A stretch of 64,000 nt of DNA from JAKACA01 sp052143575 (GCA_052143575.1 JBKQSP010000076.1:62001-126000), one strand, 5' to 3'. Counted from the stretch's first letter, positions 1 to 8,391 are shown. Numbers and translations are program-made. Notes: generated by a model from the letters alone, not told the origin.

Positions 1-2
1 AG

Positions 3-218
3 CATCTCGCCGCCGGCACAGCGAGAGGCCCCGAACTCGTCGCCGCTTGCTTCCTCAACGAGCTGCCGCACGGCTCCCGCGCCGCCATCCAGCCGTATCT
101 CGGCCGCCTCACGGATCGTCTCGCCGAGAGCGTCTACGGGGGCGACGGCTTGCCGGATCTCGAAGGGCCAGCGAGAGGGAGGCCACGTGGCGGCACGTCA
201 GACCACGGGACGAGCTGA
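3..218 (+). CDS. C-terminal fragment of an unidentified protein (5' truncated by window edge)
   Basis: An open frame enters from the left edge and stops with TGA at 216-218, giving about 71 residues. The fragment has a plausible amphipathic helical composition (PELVAACFLNELPHGSRAAI, then QPYLGRLTDRLAESVYGG) followed by a short basic, glycine-rich tail. It ends 6 nt before the pheT stop, so the two genes converge. I do not recognise the family. The evidence for a real gene is codon use and the neat convergent junction; no domain can be named from so short a piece. Confidence 0.5.
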   Translation, partial: HLAAGTARGPELVAACFLNELPHGSRAAIQPYLGRLTDRLAESVYGGDGLPDLEGPARGRPRGGTSDHGTS

Positions 219-224
219 GGCGCT

Positions 225-2759
225 TCAGCTCCTGAGCACAGCCGGCAGCGACGACTCGACGGCGCCGATGCACCGCTGCCGCAGCTCGGCCACCTCGGCA
301 TCCTTGAGCGTGCGGTCGAGCGCACAGAAGCGCAGGCGGAAGGCGAGGGAGCGTTTCCCGTCCTGCACGCCGGCGCCTCGGTAGACGTCGAACAGCTCGA
401 CGGACTCGCAGAGCTCCGTGCCGGCGGCCCGCAGGACGCGCTGCACTCGCGCCGCCGGCACGTCGTCGTCGACGATGAAGGCGAGATCGACGTCGCTCGA
501 GGGGTAGCGGCTCACCGGCAGGGCCTGACCGGAACGGCGGGGAGCAAGCGCCAGGAACCCGAGGTCGAGGTCGAGCCAGCCGATCCGCTCGTGCGGGAGG
601 CCGAAGGCTACGAGCACGTCCGGGTCGACCTCGCCCACGCAACCGAGCACGAGCTGCTCGCCGGCGACGTCGGCGACGAGCCGACCCGATCGGGCGCCGT
701 GCAGCCCGGCGAGCTCATGGTCGGCCTCGGGCCCGGCGGGGTCCTGACGGAGATCGACACCGTCGAGCCGGAGGGCGTCCTCGATCACCCGCCAGGCCCG
801 CACGGCCGAGACGGCCCCGTCGCCTTCGTTTGCGAGGATGAGCGCCAGGCGCTCCCGCTCGCGCGGCAACACCGCGCCATCGCCGGCCTCGGCGAAGACG
901 TCGCCGATCTCGAAGAGCCGGATGAAGGCGTGGCGGTGGCCCGAGTTGTGGCGGACGGCAGCGAGCAGGCCGGCGAGCAGTCCGGGACGCAGCACGGACT
1001 CCTCGGCCACCATCGGGTTCGTGAGGGCGACGACTCCAGCGGTCCAGCCCGCCCGCGCCTGCTGCACGGGATCGACGATCGAGCTCGTCCACGCCTCGTG
1101 AGCGCCCAGGCCACACAGCAGGCGGCGGAGTCGCCGGCGCAGCTGCTGGACGTCGTCGAGGCGACCGACGTAGGGGGAGCGGCGATCCGTGCGGGCGATG
1201 TTCCGGTACCCGAAGGTGCGGGCGACATCCTCGGCGACATCGACCTCCTGGCGGACATCGGGCCGGAACGAGGGGGCCACGACGTCGAGCAGGCCGGCGG
1301 TGCCGCCGGCGCCGATCGCAACGCCGTCGGGGGAAGGAGCCGCCACCGAGTAGCCGATGGGCTCGAGCAGATCGCCCATTTCGCCCGCCGTCAGCTGCGT
1401 GCCCAGCAAAGCATTCAGGCGAGCCGGCCGCACGCCGACGTGCACCGCCGCGTACGGGACGGGGTTGTCGTCGAGCAGACCGCCCGCAACGACAGGCGGA
1501 ACGACGCCGGCCGCCTCGGCTGCCTGCACGATGAGCTCGCACACGCGCCTGGAGGCGCGGTCGACACCTTCGGGGTCGACGCCGCGTTCGAAACGAATCG
1601 AGGCCTCCGTCCGCAGCCCCACGAAACGGGCCGTGCGCCCGACCGGTAGGCCGGGGAACATGGCGGCCTCGAGCAGGACCCGCGAGGTCGTCTCGTCGAC
1701 CTCGCTCGATCGCCCACCCATGACGCCACCGATGCCGACCGGCTCGTCGTCGACGTTGCAGATGAGGCAGTCGAGGCCGCTCAGGGGTTCACCAGGCCGG
1801 GGCGGCCGCGTGCCGAGCGTTCGGGTCTCGCCGTCGAGGGTCACGATCGTCTCGCCCGGGTGGGCGGCGCGAGCCAGCAGGCCGTGACCGCCGAGACGGT
1901 CGAGGTCGTAGGGGTGGGTCGGCTGCCCGAGCTCGAGCATGACGTAGTTGGAAGCGTCCACGACGGCGTTGATGGGGCGCATGCCGGCGAGGGTGAGTCG
2001 CCGCTGCACGAGGAGCGGTGACGGCACGGTGACGAGGTTCGTGAGCACCCGGCCCGTGAAGCGGGAACAGAGATCGGGCGCCTGCACGGAGACTGAGGCA
2101 AGGGAGGCGGCGGGGGTTTCGGATTCGTCGAGCTGGGGCTCGGGTGTGTAGAGGGGCAGCTTGAGGCGGGCGGACAGGTCGCGGGCGACACCGAGCATGC
2201 ACAGGCAGTCCGGCCGGTTCGGCTCGACCGCCAGATCGAAGACGACGTCGGCGCCGATGCCGAGGTGCTCGGCAAGGGTGCTGCCGAGCACGATGCCTGC
2301 CGGGAGGGCGCCGTCCGGGGCGGCTGAGCCGAGGACGAGGATGCCTTCGTGGTCGTCGCCGAGGCGGAGCTCGCGGGCCGAGCAGATCATGCCGTTCGAG
2401 ACGACGCCTTTCATCTTGCGGCGCTCCATGCGAAACCCGCCCGGCAGCACGGCACCGACGGGCGCCAACGGCACGACGTCGCCGACCTGGAAATTCCAGG
2501 CCCCGCACACGACCTCGACCGGCTCGCCGGAGCCGGCGTCGACGAGCACGCGGCGGATGCGGTCGGCGCCGGCGATGGCCCCGATCTCGAGGACGCGGGC
2601 CACGATGACCTCGCCCAAGCCCTCCCCCACCTTCTCGACGCCTTCGACGACGAGCCCGAGGGCGTCGAGCTCGGAGGCCAGCTCGGCGACCGCCGGCGAG
2701 TCGGACGGCTCGACGGCGAGCGGCGTGAGCGACTGCAGCCATGAGAGGGGGGCTCGCAT
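225..2759 (-). CDS. pheT: Phenylalanyl-tRNA synthetase beta subunit
   Basis: PheT forms the alpha2-beta2 enzyme that charges tRNA-Phe. At 844 residues it has the usual bacterial length. From the N-terminus there is the EMAP-type tRNA-binding domain (about residues 40-150, with GAWNFQVGDVVPLAPVGAVL), the B3/B4 editing region, the B5 domain, the synthetase-like core and a C-terminal anticodon-binding FDX-ACB domain (SRYPSSDVDLAFIVDDDV to the end). It starts with ATG 36 nt after the pheS stop and is the last gene of the infC-rpmI-rplT-trmH-pheS-pheT run. No anomalies were noticed. Confidence 0.97.
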   Translation of the reverse strand: MRAPLSWLQSLTPLAVEPSDSPAVAELASELDALGLVVEGVEKVGEGLGEVIVARVLEIGAIAGADRIRRVLVDAGSGEPVEVVCGAWNFQVGDVVPLAPVGAVLPGGFRMERRKMKGVVSNGMICSARELRLGDDHEGILVLGSAAPDGALPAGIVLGSTLAEHLGIGADVVFDLAVEPNRPDCLCMLGVARDLSARLKLPLYTPEPQLDESETPAASLASVSVQAPDLCSRFTGRVLTNLVTVPSPLLVQRRLTLAGMRPINAVVDASNYVMLELGQPTHPYDLDRLGGHGLLARAAHPGETIVTLDGETRTLGTRPPRPGEPLSGLDCLICNVDDEPVGIGGVMGGRSSEVDETTSRVLLEAAMFPGLPVGRTARFVGLRTEASIRFERGVDPEGVDRASRRVCELIVQAAEAAGVVPPVVAGGLLDDNPVPYAAVHVGVRPARLNALLGTQLTAGEMGDLLEPIGYSVAAPSPDGVAIGAGGTAGLLDVVAPSFRPDVRQEVDVAEDVARTFGYRNIARTDRRSPYVGRLDDVQQLRRRLRRLLCGLGAHEAWTSSIVDPVQQARAGWTAGVVALTNPMVAEESVLRPGLLAGLLAAVRHNSGHRHAFIRLFEIGDVFAEAGDGAVLPRERERLALILANEGDGAVSAVRAWRVIEDALRLDGVDLRQDPAGPEADHELAGLHGARSGRLVADVAGEQLVLGCVGEVDPDVLVAFGLPHERIGWLDLDLGFLALAPRRSGQALPVSRYPSSDVDLAFIVDDDVPAARVQRVLRAAGTELCESVELFDVYRGAGVQDGKRSLAFRLRFCALDRTLKDAEVAELRQRCIGAVESSLPAVLRS

Positions 2760-2795
2760 CAGGAGGGACCTTTCAACACGGGTGAATCAGGCGGA

Positions 2796-3869
2796 TCAGA
2801 ACTGTTGCAGGAAGCGAACGTCGTTCTCGATGAACGAACGCAGGTCGGCGATGCCGTGGCGCATGATGGCGAGCCGGTCGATGCCGAAGCCGAAGGCAAA
2901 GCCCGTCCACTCCTCGGCGTCCACTCCCGTCGCCTCGAAGACTGCCGGGTTCACCATGCCGCAACCGCCGAGCTCGATCCAGCCCGTCTGTGCGCAGGTC
3001 CGGCAGCCGATGCCGCCGCAGATCGTGCAGGAGATCTCGAACTCCGCAGACGGCTCGGTGAAGGGGAAGTACGCCGGACGCAGGCGGGTGCGGACCTCGG
3101 CGCCGAAGATGGCGTGCACGAAGGTGTCGATCGTGCCGGCGAGGTCACCGAAGCTGACGTCGTGGTCGACCACGAGCCCCTCGATCTGGTGGAAGACGGG
3201 CAGGTGGGTGGCGTCCGGCGTGTCGCGCCGGTAGACGCGGCCCGGTACGACGGCGTAGATGGGGAGGCGCCCCCGCTCGAGGAGATGGATCTGGACCGGC
3301 GAGGTGTGGGTGCGGAGCAGGATCGTCTCGGGCTCGCCCGCCTCCACGAAGAACGTGTCCACCGAGCTGCGGGCGGGGTGGTCGAGCGGGATGTTGAGCG
3401 CCTGAAAGTTGTACCAGTCGCTCTCGACCTCGGGGCCTTCGGCGATCTCGTAGCCCATGCCGACGAAGACGTCCTCCAGCTCCTCACGCACCTGGGTGAC
3501 GAGGTGGAGGTGGCCGGCGAGCTCGCCCTGCGGCGCCTCCGTGAGGTCCATGCGGTCGGCCGCCAGGCGCTCAGCACGGGCGGCCACTGCAAGGGAGTCG
3601 CGGCGCCCTTCGGCCGCTTCCTCGATGCGGCCCCGCAGCTCGTTCAGGCGCCGGCCCGCCTCCTTGCGCTCTGAGGGGTCGAGGCGGCCGAGTCGCTGGT
3701 AGGCGGCGGCGAATCTCGACCGCTTCCCGATCGCCTCCCGTTCGGCCTCGTCGAGCTCGGACAGCGACGTGGCCGCCTCGAGGCAAGCGAGCGCCTCGGT
3801 CTCGATCTCACCGAGCTCAGCGGCCTCGTCGGGGCGCGTGGCGCTCTCGGTCAGCTCGATGTCGGGCAT
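2796..3869 (-). CDS. pheS: Phenylalanyl-tRNA synthetase alpha subunit
   Basis: Catalytic alpha subunit of PheRS. The 357-residue product has an N-terminal coiled-coil region (about 1-100) and a class II synthetase core. Visible core elements are the motif-2-like VYRRDTPDATHLPVFHQIEG, the WIELGGCGMVNPAVF stretch that contributes to the Phe pocket, and the motif-3 region FGFGIDRLAIMRHGI near the C-terminus. A cysteine cluster (CTICGGIGCRTC) lies in the core, as in many PheS proteins. The ATG start is 9 nt after the trmH stop, so the two genes are probably co-transcribed and PheS/PheT made together. Confidence 0.97.
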   Translation of the reverse strand: MPDIELTESATRPDEAAELGEIETEALACLEAATSLSELDEAEREAIGKRSRFAAAYQRLGRLDPSERKEAGRRLNELRGRIEEAAEGRRDSLAVAARAERLAADRMDLTEAPQGELAGHLHLVTQVREELEDVFVGMGYEIAEGPEVESDWYNFQALNIPLDHPARSSVDTFFVEAGEPETILLRTHTSPVQIHLLERGRLPIYAVVPGRVYRRDTPDATHLPVFHQIEGLVVDHDVSFGDLAGTIDTFVHAIFGAEVRTRLRPAYFPFTEPSAEFEISCTICGGIGCRTCAQTGWIELGGCGMVNPAVFEATGVDAEEWTGFAFGFGIDRLAIMRHGIADLRSFIENDVRFLQQF

Positions 3870-3878
3870 CTCCTCATG

Positions 3879-4640
3879 CTAGGCGCCGCCCCCAGAGGGA
3901 GCGATTTCGCCGGCCCGGCGCCGGCGGGCGGCTTCGAAGCAGAGCACGGCCGCCGTCATGGCGACGTTGAGCGACTCGGTGCCCGCAGCCATCGGGATGG
4001 TGACGGCGCCATCGAGTGAAGCCTCCAGCTCCGCCGGCAGGCCGGCGGCCTCGTTGCCGAGCACGAGGGCGACGTCGCCGTCGAAGGCGACCTCGAGATA
4101 GTCGGTTCCCCCGCTCGCCGTCGTCCCGAGGAGGCGAACGCCGCACTCACGCAGGAACGCCAGCGTCGTGGCAGCGTCGGGCGCCTTCACGAGGGGCACG
4201 TGGAAGACGGCGCCGGCGCTTGCACGCACCGTCTTGGCGTTGTACGGGTCGACCGAGCCGGCGCAGACGACGACGCCGGCGACGCCGGAGGCGGCGCCGA
4301 TGCGCAGCACGGAGCCGAGATTGCCGGGGTCGCGCACGTCCACGCAGAGCAGGAAGAGGCGGTCGCCCCCCGCTGCGGCCGGCTGCTCGAACAGCGTCGC
4401 CAACGGAATGTCGACGGCGGCCACGATCGCACAGATCGGCTGCGGTGTGACGGTGTCCGCCACCCGCTCCATGACGCCGGGAGCGAGATCGAACGTGCGG
4501 GCGCCGGCAGCCTCGAGCTCGGTGAGCAGCTCAGCGACGGCGCTGTGGTCCCGGCCGCCGGCGGCGACGAAGACGCTCTCGACGACCCGCCCGCAGCGCA
4601 GCGCCACCTCGATCAACTTGGCGCCCTCGGCGACGAACAC
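3879..4640 (-). CDS. TrmH/SpoU-family RNA 2'-O-methyltransferase
   Basis: SPOUT-fold methyltransferase that uses SAM to methylate a ribose 2'-OH of rRNA or tRNA. Three SpoU motifs are visible in the C-terminal half: NLGSVLRIG, LVLGNEAAGL and the final SLNVAMTAAVLCFEAAR. The N-terminus (FVAEGAKLIEVAL) belongs to the substrate-binding subdomain. The first ordinary start is GTG at 4640, but the frame continues upstream with family-typical residues RVQRLRRLLGRASARQ. The true start is therefore probably CTG at 4733-4731, which overlaps the rplT stop (CTGA) and has GAAGAGG 7 nt before it. The exact RNA target cannot be told. Confidence 0.9.
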   Translation of the reverse strand: MFVAEGAKLIEVALRCGRVVESVFVAAGGRDHSAVAELLTELEAAGARTFDLAPGVMERVADTVTPQPICAIVAAVDIPLATLFEQPAAAGGDRLFLLCVDVRDPGNLGSVLRIGAASGVAGVVVCAGSVDPYNAKTVRASAGAVFHVPLVKAPDAATTLAFLRECGVRLLGTTASGGTDYLEVAFDGDVALVLGNEAAGLPAELEASLDGAVTIPMAAGTESLNVAMTAAVLCFEAARRRRAGEIAPSGGGA

Positions 4641-4729
4641 GCCGTCGCCTTGACGGGCGCTCGCCCTTCCGAGGAGCCGGCGCAGGCGCTGGACGCGCTG
4701 GTGCCGGATGCCGAGGCCGCCCTCGGGGC

Positions 4730-5215
4730 TCAGGAAGCAGCCTCTTCGGCGACGCCCACCTCGTCGGAAGCCTCTGCGGCGCCTGAGTCGCTGTCGGAGT
4801 CGTCAGCCGCTGCGTCGGTGGCGGCAGCAACGACGGCGGCGGCCTCACCCGGAGTCGTCGTGGGAGAGCCGTCGCTCACGAGGCGCACGAGGGTGGCGAA
4901 GGCCCCCGGGTCGCGAACGGCCAGGTCGGCCAAGATGCGCCGGTCGACCTCGATGCCTTCGCGGTGCAGGCCGGCGATGAACTTGCTGTAGGTCGTGCCG
5001 TTCAGCCGAGCGGCGGCGTTGATCCGCTGGATCCAGAGCTTGCGGAAGTCACCCTTCCGGGCGCGCCGGTCGCGGTAGGCGTACTGCAGCGAGTGCATGA
5101 CCTGCTCGTTGGCGGACCGGTAGGAGCGGGACTTGTTCCCGTAGAACCCCTGGGCGCGCTCGAGGACGGTCCGGCGGTGCTTCTTGCCGTGGACAGCGCG
5201 CTTTACCCTGGCCAT
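4730..5215 (-). CDS. rplT: Ribosomal protein bL20 with a long C-terminal extension
   Basis: bL20 binds 23S rRNA early in large-subunit assembly. Residues 1-117 are canonical (MARVKRAVHGKKHRRTVLER, RDRRARKGDFRKLWIQRINA). The usual protein is about 118-120 residues, but here another 40 or so acidic, Ala/Asp/Ser-rich residues follow (DAAADDSDSDSGAAEASDEV), giving 161. The tail looks disordered. The start is ATG, with AAAGGAG upstream inside a tandem GCTGATGAAA duplication. Two hairpins lie between rpmI and rplT, where L20 autoregulation would be expected to act. Confidence 0.96.
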   Translation of the reverse strand: MARVKRAVHGKKHRRTVLERAQGFYGNKSRSYRSANEQVMHSLQYAYRDRRARKGDFRKLWIQRINAAARLNGTTYSKFIAGLHREGIEVDRRILADLAVRDPGAFATLVRLVSDGSPTTTPGEAAAVVAAATDAAADDSDSDSGAAEASDEVGVAEEAAS

Positions 5216-5261
5216 CTGGGGCTCCTTTCATCAGCTTTCATCAGCGATTGTTTCGAATGTC

Positions 5262-5292
5262 ACATCGGGTTTGGATCAGACCGACCCGATGT
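5262..5292 (-). promoter_or_regulatory. Hairpin in the rpmI-rplT intercistronic region (rplT leader)
   Basis: ACATCGGGT (9 nt) pairs perfectly with ACCCGATGT across a 13-nt loop, ending about 46 nt before the rplT start. In bacteria where it has been studied, L20 represses its own operon by binding structured leader RNA. That this hairpin serves that role here is inference. No T-run follows, so it is not an obvious terminator. Confidence 0.4.
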
Positions 5293-5310
5293 CCCTGCGA
5301 AGTGAATTAC

Positions 5311-5330
5311 GGCGCCGGTCGTCCGGCGCC
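5311..5330 (-). promoter_or_regulatory. Strong GC hairpin just after rpmI
   Basis: A perfect 8-bp stem (GGCGCCGG/CCGGCGCC) with a 4-nt loop lies 11 nt downstream of the rpmI stop. On the minus strand it is followed by GTAATTCACTTC rather than a T-run. It could be a weak terminator, an mRNA-stability element or part of an L20-responsive structure. Only the stem itself is seen directly. Confidence 0.4.
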
Positions 5331-5341
5331 GCCCACGGGCC

Positions 5342-5536
5342 CTAGAGCCCGAGCAGCCGGCGCACGTTCTTGGCGTCGGCTTTCGATACGTCGACCTCTG
5401 CCGCCAGGCGCCGCGTCCGCACCGAGTTCTTGTGCTCGAGCAGGTGCTTGCGGTTCTGCTGCCGCCGACGAAGGCGTCCAGTGCCGGTGACTTTGAACCG
5501 GGCGGCGGCTCCCCGGTCTGTCTTCCTCTTTGGCAT
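5342..5536 (-). CDS. rpmI: Ribosomal protein bL35
   Basis: A small basic large-subunit protein of 64 residues, the normal length. The N-terminus MPKRKTDRGAAARFKVTGTG and the internal NRKHLLEHK are diagnostic of bL35. The ATG lies 6 nt after the infC stop, and the gene sits between infC and rplT in the usual infC-rpmI-rplT order. The closing VRRLLGL segment is also typical. Confidence 0.97.
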   Translation of the reverse strand: MPKRKTDRGAAARFKVTGTGRLRRRQQNRKHLLEHKNSVRTRRLAAEVDVSKADAKNVRRLLGL

Positions 5537-5542
5537 GGTGTC

Positions 5543-6343
5543 TTACTCCTTCGTCTCTGTCGTCTCGCTCGCCGCCTCCGGCCCGCTGTCCGGCTCCTCG
5601 GCGACTGCACCCGCTTCCACCTCGGCGGTCACGGTGCTCTCCGTACTCGTCTCCACTGGGCCGTCCACCTCTGTCGCTCCGGGTGCGCCATCGCTTCCAC
5701 TTTCGCTCGGGCCGGCGGGGGCGGGGGCGCCCTGTGCGGCTCGCTCCTGCTTGCCTTCGTTCTGCGCTCGGGCGGCATCCGCCTGGCGGGCCCGCTTGTC
5801 CGGTGCCAGCACCATCACCATGTTCTTCCCGTCGAGGCGAGCCTCCGACTCGATGCGAGCCGTGCCGTCCACCTGCTCGGCGATCCGGTCGAGGATCTTC
5901 TTGCCGAGCTCGGAGTGGAACACCTCTCGGCCACGAAACATGACCGTGATCTTGACCTTGTGCCCTTCATGGAGGAACTTCACAACTTGTCGGGTCTTGG
6001 TGTCGAAGTCACCGTTGCCGATCTTCGGCCGGTACTTCATCTCCTTGATCCCGATGTTGCTCGACTTGCGACGGGACTCCTTCGCCCGCTGGGCTTCGTC
6101 GAACTTGAACTTCCCGTAGTCCATGATGCGACAGACAGGCGGGTTCGCGAGCGGAGCTACCTCCACGAGGTCGAGATCCTGGCGTTGCGCGATCTGCAGT
6201 GCCTCAGGGAGTGGCTTGATCCCGAGCTGGTGGCCTTCTGAGTCGACCAGTCGGACCTCGCGAGCTCGGATACGGTCGTTGATCCGGGGCTCGTTGGAGC
6301 TTGGTACGTTGGTGATCGGCGGTCGGTCCTCTCTCGTTCTCAC
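5543..6343 (-). CDS. infC: Translation initiation factor IF-3 with a long acidic C-terminal tail
   Basis: IF-3 binds the 30S subunit and proofreads initiator tRNA and start codon. The conserved core runs from about residue 19 to 190 (NEPRINDRIRAREVRLVD, NPPVCRIMDYGKFKFDEAQR, EMKYRPKIGNGDFDTKTRQV). After it comes a low-complexity tail of some 70 residues rich in Glu, Ala, Ser and Thr, making 266 residues against about 180 in most bacteria. The listed start is GTG at 6343, with no ATG before the core. It heads a six-gene translation operon. The tail resembles the one on the neighbouring bL20, so acidic extensions seem favoured in this genome. Confidence 0.95.
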   Translation of the reverse strand: MRTREDRPPITNVPSSNEPRINDRIRAREVRLVDSEGHQLGIKPLPEALQIAQRQDLDLVEVAPLANPPVCRIMDYGKFKFDEAQRAKESRRKSSNIGIKEMKYRPKIGNGDFDTKTRQVVKFLHEGHKVKITVMFRGREVFHSELGKKILDRIAEQVDGTARIESEARLDGKNMVMVLAPDKRARQADAARAQNEGKQERAAQGAPAPAGPSESGSDGAPGATEVDGPVETSTESTVTAEVEAGAVAEEPDSGPEAASETTETKE

Positions 6344-6515
6344 CGCACTCTCGGTACGGCACGGTGAACGGGGAGGCGAGGCGAACCGATCGCCAGCCCT
6401 GCACTACTGGACCCGGCGCACTCGCTGGACTCGTTCAGCTTCGCAGCTGGGTCCCTGTGGCCGGGTGGGAGAGCGCTCGGAGCGCAACCCCGCTTCCCCA
6501 TGGATTGTCGTCTCC

Positions 6516-6521
6516 TACGCT
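6516..6521 (+). promoter_or_regulatory. Candidate -10 box of a leaderless promoter (DUF1844 gene)
   Basis: TACGCT fits the actinobacterial TANNNT -10 pattern and lies 7 nt upstream of the GTG at 6529. Transcription would begin at or next to the start codon, giving a leaderless mRNA. No Shine-Dalgarno sequence is visible before this GTG and no clear -35 is seen. Confidence 0.4.
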
Positions 6522-6528
6522 AGCAGCC

Positions 6529-7122
6529 GTGAGCAGCCTCTGGACACCCGACGGTGAGCACAAGGTCCCCCGCCCGGAAGACTCCGGCACCTCTCGCAGC
6601 GGTCCCTCCGCTGGGAGCGGCGGTTCCCCACCCCCGGCGCCGCCCTCTCGGGGACCGGCGCCCGAGCGTGCTGGCGAGGCCGGCGCCGACCAACCGAGCG
6701 AGGAGGAGCTGCGTCAGCTCGCCCGCGAGCTCTCGGAGACGCCGGTGGAGGACATCATCGCCAACCACTGCTACGGGCTCTTCGAGCTGGCTGCCCTGCA
6801 CCTCTCCCAGCAGCCCGTCAACCTCGTCGCTGCCCGCCTCGCCATCGACGCCATGGGCCAGCTCGTCGACGGTCTCGGTGAGCGGCTCGGCCCGCACGCC
6901 GGCACCCTCGCCGACGGTCTCACCCAGCTCAGACTCGCCTTCGTTCGCATCGCGGAGGCAGCTGCGACCGCCGCCCCCTCCCCCGCCGCCTCCCCCGACG
7001 CCGGCGCAGCAAGAGCCACCCCAGCCGACGCCGCGAGCGGAGAGGAGGAGACCGAGGGCGCGAGCACGGTGGCGGCGGCCGGCTCCAGCCACCGTGCGGC
7101 GGAGGAGCCCGAGGCTGACTGA
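6529..7122 (+). CDS. DUF1844 family protein
   Basis: The 197-residue product begins MSSLWTPDGEHKVPRP, the hallmark N-terminus of actinobacterial DUF1844 proteins that are often found beside infC. The domain follows at about residues 60-135 (LARELSETPVEDIIANHCYG, LFELAALHLSQQPVNLVAAR, AIDAMGQLVDGLGERL). Low-complexity Ala/Pro/Glu stretches flank it on both sides. The GTG start was chosen because the match begins there; an upstream ATG at 6364 would add unrelated residues. It diverges from infC. The function is unknown; it is soluble and helical by composition. Confidence 0.85.
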   Translation: MSSLWTPDGEHKVPRPEDSGTSRSGPSAGSGGSPPPAPPSRGPAPERAGEAGADQPSEEELRQLARELSETPVEDIIANHCYGLFELAALHLSQQPVNLVAARLAIDAMGQLVDGLGERLGPHAGTLADGLTQLRLAFVRIAEAAATAAPSPAASPDAGAARATPADAASGEEETEGASTVAAAGSSHRAAEEPEAD

Positions 7123-7213
7123 TGGCGGCTGGCTCAGAGCGCCCTCCGGCACGACCGGGTCCGACCTGCCCGCCCAGGGTGCGCGGCCCTCGTGCTGAGC
7201 GCCGGGTGAGCTC

Positions 7214-7519
7214 CTAAGGCAAGGCCGGGAGCGTCGTCACCGAGCGCGCCTCGAGCACCCCGCCCAGGGCGGGGGCGAGCACGAAGCCCACCGCCGTGCC
7301 GGCCTCGATGGTCCGCGAGCCGTCGGCGATGGCGGTGCAGTGGAATCGGTAGCGCCCCATCTCGGCACGACTCACCGGGAGCTCCTCGAGCATGCCGAGC
7401 CCCCGATCGAAGTCATAGGCGACGACACGACCGAATCGGGGCGCACCGAAGCCGCCGCCCGCAGCGGAGCTGAGCCCGCCCGGGGAGCTCGCCGGCGTCA
7501 GATCACTCGAGGCGCTCAA
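7214..7519 (-). CDS. Cold-shock-domain-like protein
   Basis: The 101-residue product has a Ser/Gly-rich N-terminus followed by a cold-shock-like OB-fold region: GRVVAYDFDRGLGMLEELPV, YRFHCTAIADGSRTIEAGTA, VGFVLAPALGGVLEARSV. This arrangement (G-V-aromatic start, HCTxIxDGSR, glycine-rich end) matches divergent actinobacterial CspA relatives. It probably binds nucleic acid, though the usual aromatic RNP motifs are weak. The start is TTG at 7519, overlapping the hisG stop (ATTGA), which implies translational coupling to hisG. It ends the def-to-hisG operon and converges with the DUF1844 gene. Confidence 0.7.
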   Translation of the reverse strand: MSASSDLTPASSPGGLSSAAGGGFGAPRFGRVVAYDFDRGLGMLEELPVSRAEMGRYRFHCTAIADGSRTIEAGTAVGFVLAPALGGVLEARSVTTLPALP

Positions 7520-8391
7520 TGGACGATCTTCGACAGCGCCAGCTCGATGATGTCGGTCGCCCCGCGCTCTTTCAACGCCGGGATGAGGACGTTGATGTCC
7601 GCCTTCGGCACGACCGTCTCGACGGCGTAGGCGTCGTCGCCGAAGAGCTTGGAGACCGTCGGCGACTTCATCGCCGGCAGCAGGCTGATGACGGCGTCGA
7701 GATCGGTAGCCGAGACGTTCAGTTTGACGAGCACCTTGCCGCGAGCCTCCAGGGTGCCTTCGAGCAGGACGAGCAGCTGTCCCATCGCCCGCGCCTTGGC
7801 GGAGTCGGCAAAGGAGGCCCGGTTGGCGATGAGCTCGGTGTGAGACACCATCAAGGTGTCGATGATCCGTAGGCCGGCTGCCCGGATGGCGCGCCCCGTC
7901 TCGGTGATCTCGACGACGGCATCGGCGATGTCGGGCACCTTCGCCTCCGTCGCCCCATAGGAGAAGCGCACCTCGGCATCGACGCCCCGCCCGAGGAGAA
8001 AACGTTCCGTGAGGCGCGGGTACTCGGTCGCCACCCGGCAACCGGCGGGCAGCTCGGCCACCGAGGCGACGGGCGAGTCCGCCGCCACGGCGAGCACGAC
8101 CCGGATGGGCGACGACGTCGCCTTCGAGTACTGCAGCTCGCCGAGCGACACGACGTCGGCGGCCGTCTCCTCCACCCAGTCGCGGCCCGTGATGCCGACG
8201 TCGAAGAGGCCTTCGGCCACATAGGAGGGGATCTCCTGCGGGCGCAGGATGCGCACCTCGCTGATGCGGGGGTCGTCGATCGTGGCGGAGTAGTCGACGT
8301 CCGAGGAGCGCAGCACGGTCAAGTCGGCTTCAGCGAACAACTTGAAGGTCGCCTGCTCGAGGGACCCCTTCGGGAGGACGAGGCGAAGCAT
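7516..8391 (-). CDS. hisG: ATP phosphoribosyltransferase (long form, HisG-L)
   Basis: First enzyme of histidine biosynthesis, joining ATP and PRPP to give phosphoribosyl-ATP. At 291 residues it is the long form with a C-terminal ACT-like regulatory domain that binds histidine, so no HisZ is needed. Visible features are MLRLVLPKGSLEQATFKLF, GLFDVGITGRDWVEE, the PRPP-binding DAVVEITETGRAIRAAGLRI and the C-terminal KLNVSATDLDAVISLLPAMK. It lies between ribH and the csd-like gene. hisE, which often precedes hisG in actinobacteria, is not present in this cluster. Confidence 0.96.
   Translation of the reverse strand: MLRLVLPKGSLEQATFKLFAEADLTVLRSSDVDYSATIDDPRISEVRILRPQEIPSYVAEGLFDVGITGRDWVEETAADVVSLGELQYSKATSSPIRVVLAVAADSPVASVAELPAGCRVATEYPRLTERFLLGRGVDAEVRFSYGATEAKVPDIADAVVEITETGRAIRAAGLRIIDTLMVSHTELIANRASFADSAKARAMGQLLVLLEGTLEARGKVLVKLNVSATDLDAVISLLPAMKSPTVSKLFGDDAYAVETVVPKADINVLIPALKERGATDIIELALSKIVH

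Noticed and set aside
47..235. Small arginine-rich frame at the left edge
   Set aside because: It overlaps the better supported frame ending at 218 and has shadow-like composition.
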